NCBI RefSeq assembly: GCF_030238365.1
Contig: NZ_JASSOT010000001.1
Span: 186,001-250,000 of the forward strand
From: Lelliottia wanjuensis
Lineage (GTDB): Bacteria; Pseudomonadota; Gammaproteobacteria; Enterobacterales; Enterobacteriaceae
Reading direction: 5' to 3'
Length of the DNA: 64,000 bases
This document shows positions 61,374-64,000 of this stretch, in pieces; the stretch's first letter is position 1, and each line of letters begins with the position of its first letter. The translations under genes were made by a program, and so were the position numbers. A model generated the notes under the pieces. The model was not told the DNA's origin. It did not search any database and was given only the letters and a program-made list of their open reading frames with translations.

Positions 61374-62789
61374 TCACTGATTTCTGCGCAATCGACTCAC
61401 GCTGAATGCAATCGCACAACCTGATGCGGCGACCGCCAGCCATAGGCTGACTCTCACCGCCTGATCCTGCTGCGCAATGGTGTTCGCCGAGACCATCACG
61501 GCCAGCAACACGCTGACCAGCGCGGCGCCGAGGCACTGACCGAAGGTGCGCACCACCGCCAGCACGCCTGACGCGTATCCGCTCCACTCCCGCACCACGC
61601 TCGACAACATTTCACGATTATTCGGGCTCTGAAAACAGCCGAATCCAATCCCACAGATCAGGCTGCGCAGGCCAATATCCCACTGCGCCGCCGAGTCGGG
61701 CAAGGTTGCCAGCAGCGCTAACCCAATGGCAAAGATCAGCAGGCCCGCCGTGGAAATGATCGACGGGGCGTATCTGTCCGCCAGTTTTCCGGCCCAGGGC
61801 GCAACCAGCGCAATGCCCACCGGCCACGGCGTGAACAGTAGCGCGGAGGTAAAGGCGCTGTAGCCATAGACACTCTGAAACAGGAACGGCAGGGCGACGA
61901 AAGTCACGCCCTGACTGATAAAACTGGCCAGAGAGGTGAGCGCCGCAAGGGAAAACCGACCTGAATGAAAAATCGCGGGCGGCAGCAGGGGTTTATCCGC
62001 CCGCCGGATGTGGCGGATAAACGCGATGCCGCTGAGAAGCGCCAGCCCAAACCAGTTGATGACCGACGCGCTGATGGCGTGGTCGGCGGCGTGCGGGCTG
62101 GCAAAACTGTTGGTCGCCATGATCGCCGCGCCGAGCAGGGTGGCGGATAGTAGCGCTCCCTTGAGATCAAACGGTTGTCCGCTCAACGCCGGTTTGTGCG
62201 GTATGGATTTGAAAGCCAGCATCAGGGCGAGCAGACCGGGCACAACGTTAATCGCGAATAACCACTGCCAGCTCAGGGCACTAAGAAGGAATCCTCCCAG
62301 CACGGGCGCGACGGCGGTGCTGGAGGCGATAAGTAATGCATTCAGGCCGAGGATGCGGCCTAACAATCTTCCCGGAAATACTGAACGCAGTATCGCCGGA
62401 GCGATGCTTAAGGTGGCAGCGCCGCCCACCCCCTGCAAAACACGCATGACGATCAGGGTTTCGGCGTTTGGCGCGAGCGCGCAGCCGAGTGAGGTCAGGG
62501 TGAAGAGGCTCAGGCCGAAGATAAACACCGGCCTGAAGCCAATGCGCGTGGCCAGTGCCGCGAAGATTAGCAGCGTCATGGCCGCCGAAAGCAGATACCC
62601 GTTGGCGAACCAGACGGCCACCGGGGCGGCAACGTTCAGCGCATGCGACATCTGCGGCAGGGCGATGTTCACCATTGAGCCGTCAAAAACCGCCATCAGG
62701 GTAGAGGTCATGACGGCGGCCATCACCCATCCACGTTCGCGACCCGGCAAGCCTTCGTCTCCGGCTTTATCAGAAAAGAGTTCCATCAT
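61374..62789 (-). CDS. DHA2-family MFS efflux transporter
   Basis: This 471-aa protein has 14 predicted helices and the DHA2 signatures FDGSMVNIALPQM near residue 37 and the antiporter motif C-like ASSTAVAPVLGGFLL. It resembles EmrB/QacA-type drug exporters. GAGACACAG precedes the start. It is divergent from a LysR regulator, so a ligand-inducible efflux pair is likely. Substrates are unknown. Confidence 0.88.
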   Translation of the reverse strand: MMELFSDKAGDEGLPGRERGWVMAAVMTSTLMAVFDGSMVNIALPQMSHALNVAAPVAVWFANGYLLSAAMTLLIFAALATRIGFRPVFIFGLSLFTLTSLGCALAPNAETLIVMRVLQGVGGAATLSIAPAILRSVFPGRLLGRILGLNALLIASSTAVAPVLGGFLLSALSWQWLFAINVVPGLLALMLAFKSIPHKPALSGQPFDLKGALLSATLLGAAIMATNSFASPHAADHAISASVINWFGLALLSGIAFIRHIRRADKPLLPPAIFHSGRFSLAALTSLASFISQGVTFVALPFLFQSVYGYSAFTSALLFTPWPVGIALVAPWAGKLADRYAPSIISTAGLLIFAIGLALLATLPDSAAQWDIGLRSLICGIGFGCFQSPNNREMLSSVVREWSGYASGVLAVVRTFGQCLGAALVSVLLAVMVSANTIAQQDQAVRVSLWLAVAASGCAIAFSVSRLRRNQ

Positions 62790-62916
62790 CTGTGTCTCAT
62801 CAGCAAGTGTGTGTATGGGTGAAACTCTATTCCCTGACCAGGAGAGGCGGAAGACGCAGCATTGATACTGTATAGTTGCATCAGACGCCTTATCTCTTGT
62901 TCACCGGAGTTCTCTG

Positions 62917-63834
62917 ATGACCGATCCCGATTTTAATCTGTTGATTGCGCTGGACGCGCTGCTGACAGAGGCCAGCGTGGCGGGTGCCGCGCGAAGGATG
63001 AATGTGAGTACCTCTGCGATGAGCCGCACGCTGGGCCGGCTGCGGGAGGTGACGGGCGATCCGCTCCTGGTTCGCGCTGGCCGGAATATGGTGTTGACGC
63101 CCTTTGCCGTGGCCAGCCGGGAGAGGGCGCGTAATACGATGCTGGAGGCGAGGGCGGTACTGCAACCCTCCGCGGAATCACTCAATCTGGCGGAGCTGGA
63201 AAGGGTGTTTGTCGTGCGCGCCAATGACGGATTTATCGAGGCGTTCGGCCCGGCGTTGATTACCCAGGTTGCCGAAGCGGCGCCTCAGGTGTGCCTGCGC
63301 TTTGCGGCCAAACCGGAGAAAAGCTCGCGCTCCCTGCGAGAAGGTCTGGTGGATCTGGAAATTGGCGTGCTGAGCCAAATGGGACCGGAAATTCGTGTTC
63401 AGGCGCTGTTTCGCGATCGCTTTGTTGGCGTGGTCCGCCACGATCATCCTCTGGCGGCATTAGCCGCCGTCAGCGTCAGCGATTACATTGCGTGGGGGCA
63501 TGTGGTGGCTTCCCGCCGGGGCCAGATGCAGGGACCGGTGGACGAGGCGTTAGCCGAACGGGGTCTGACGCGTAAAATCGCCAGCGTGGTACCGGGGTTC
63601 CCTGCGGCGCTGGCGGTCGCCGAAGCGTCCTCTCTGATCGCGCTGGTTCCCGCGTCATTTTTGCATCGCCCGCAAACCTCCGCCCGGCTGCATGCGTTTG
63701 AGTTGCCGTTTAAAACCCGGACCATCACCGTCTCACAAATGTGGCACCCGCGGCTGGAAATGGATCCGGCTCACCGCTGGCTGAGAAAAACGGTGTTGGC
63801 CGTTTGCCGGGAGATTCAGGGTGAAGCCATGTAG
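62917..63834 (+). CDS. LysR-type regulator
   Basis: This 305-aa protein has a LysR helix-turn-helix (ASVAGAARRMNVSTSAMSRTLGRLRE) and effector domain. It is divergent from the DHA2 transporter, with 127 bp between them, and is the likely regulator of it. Confidence 0.88.
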   Translation: MTDPDFNLLIALDALLTEASVAGAARRMNVSTSAMSRTLGRLREVTGDPLLVRAGRNMVLTPFAVASRERARNTMLEARAVLQPSAESLNLAELERVFVVRANDGFIEAFGPALITQVAEAAPQVCLRFAAKPEKSSRSLREGLVDLEIGVLSQMGPEIRVQALFRDRFVGVVRHDHPLAALAAVSVSDYIAWGHVVASRRGQMQGPVDEALAERGLTRKIASVVPGFPAALAVAEASSLIALVPASFLHRPQTSARLHAFELPFKTRTITVSQMWHPRLEMDPAHRWLRKTVLAVCREIQGEAM

Positions 63835-64000
63835 TCGCGAATCATTTTTATTACGTTATGGCTTAACGATATTATTTCCATAAGTCTTTAACGTCTGCTT
63901 TAAATTATTCTAAAAGACGAACGCATCATTCATTAAAATTCCTTAAAGAATAATTAAATTATGATAATTAATTAGAAAACACTTTCTGAACATACACATA
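63835..64000. other. Non-coding end of window
   Basis: About 165 AT-rich bases follow the last LysR gene. I see no gene, repeat or clear terminator. Confidence 0.5.

Overview
The window is chromosomal DNA from a member of the Enterobacteriaceae. Its backbone follows the gene order known from Escherichia coli and Salmonella: nhoA, narVWYZ-narU, smvR/smvA, an OmpD-type porin, yddG, fdnGHI, adhP, maeA, sra, bdm and osmC. Protein lengths match the E. coli proteins (NarZ 1246 aa, FdnG 1015 aa with selenocysteine 196, MaeA 565 aa, Sra 45 aa, Bdm 71 aa). Base composition is GC-rich over most of the window. Several clusters also match arrangements known from Klebsiella and Enterobacter, for example the KPN_01854-type peptide ABC transporter with a luciferase-like monooxygenase. 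An Enterobacter, Lelliottia, Citrobacter or Klebsiella relative is likely, but the genus cannot be fixed from this view.

Layout. 1-3.3 kb: the end of a membrane HD-GYP protein, then arylamine N-acetyltransferase. 3.4-11.5 kb: the second nitrate reductase operon (narZYWV) and narU, on the minus strand. 11.7-13.9 kb: the SmvR/SmvA efflux pair with a palindromic operator. 13.9-15.8 kb: an AT-rich minus-strand cassette of an orphan Hcp, a membrane-spanning cargo protein and a small membrane protein, read here as a type VI secretion effector/immunity unit. 16-23.6 kb: a Liv-type ABC transporter with an aminothiazoline-carboxylate hydrolase homologue and an M20 carbamoylase, plus a divergent LysR regulator. 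23.5-26.6 kb: a GFA-fold enzyme, the porin and the exporter YddG. 26.7-28.8 kb: arsRBC, inserted between yddG and fdnG.

29-33.6 kb: formate dehydrogenase-N with its UGA codon and bacterial SECIS hairpin. FdnGHI and NarZYWV could form a formate-to-nitrate electron chain, with NarU handling nitrate and nitrite. 33.8-41 kb: an IprA-like regulator divergent from a six-gene chaperone-usher fimbrial operon. 41-43.3 kb: polyphosphate kinase 2 and AraJ. 43.3-50.4 kb: a peptide-type ABC transporter operon ending in a flavin monooxygenase and an AhpD-like protein. 50.5-52.5 kb: an NADH dehydrogenase-like flavoprotein divergent from an RsrR-like Rrf2 regulator, with a perfect 22-bp palindrome between them.

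52.5-64 kb: adhP; an ABC-F ATPase preceded by an unannotated 27-codon leader ORF and competing hairpins that look like an attenuator; a tandem REP duplication; maeA, sra and bdm; then VOC, degenerate metallo-beta-lactamase-fold and LysR genes inserted before osmC; and finally a DHA2-type efflux pump divergent from a LysR regulator. The observations most worth a second look are the Hcp cassette, the ABC-F leader, the thiazoline/carbamoyl-cysteine uptake cluster and the Rrf2 operator.
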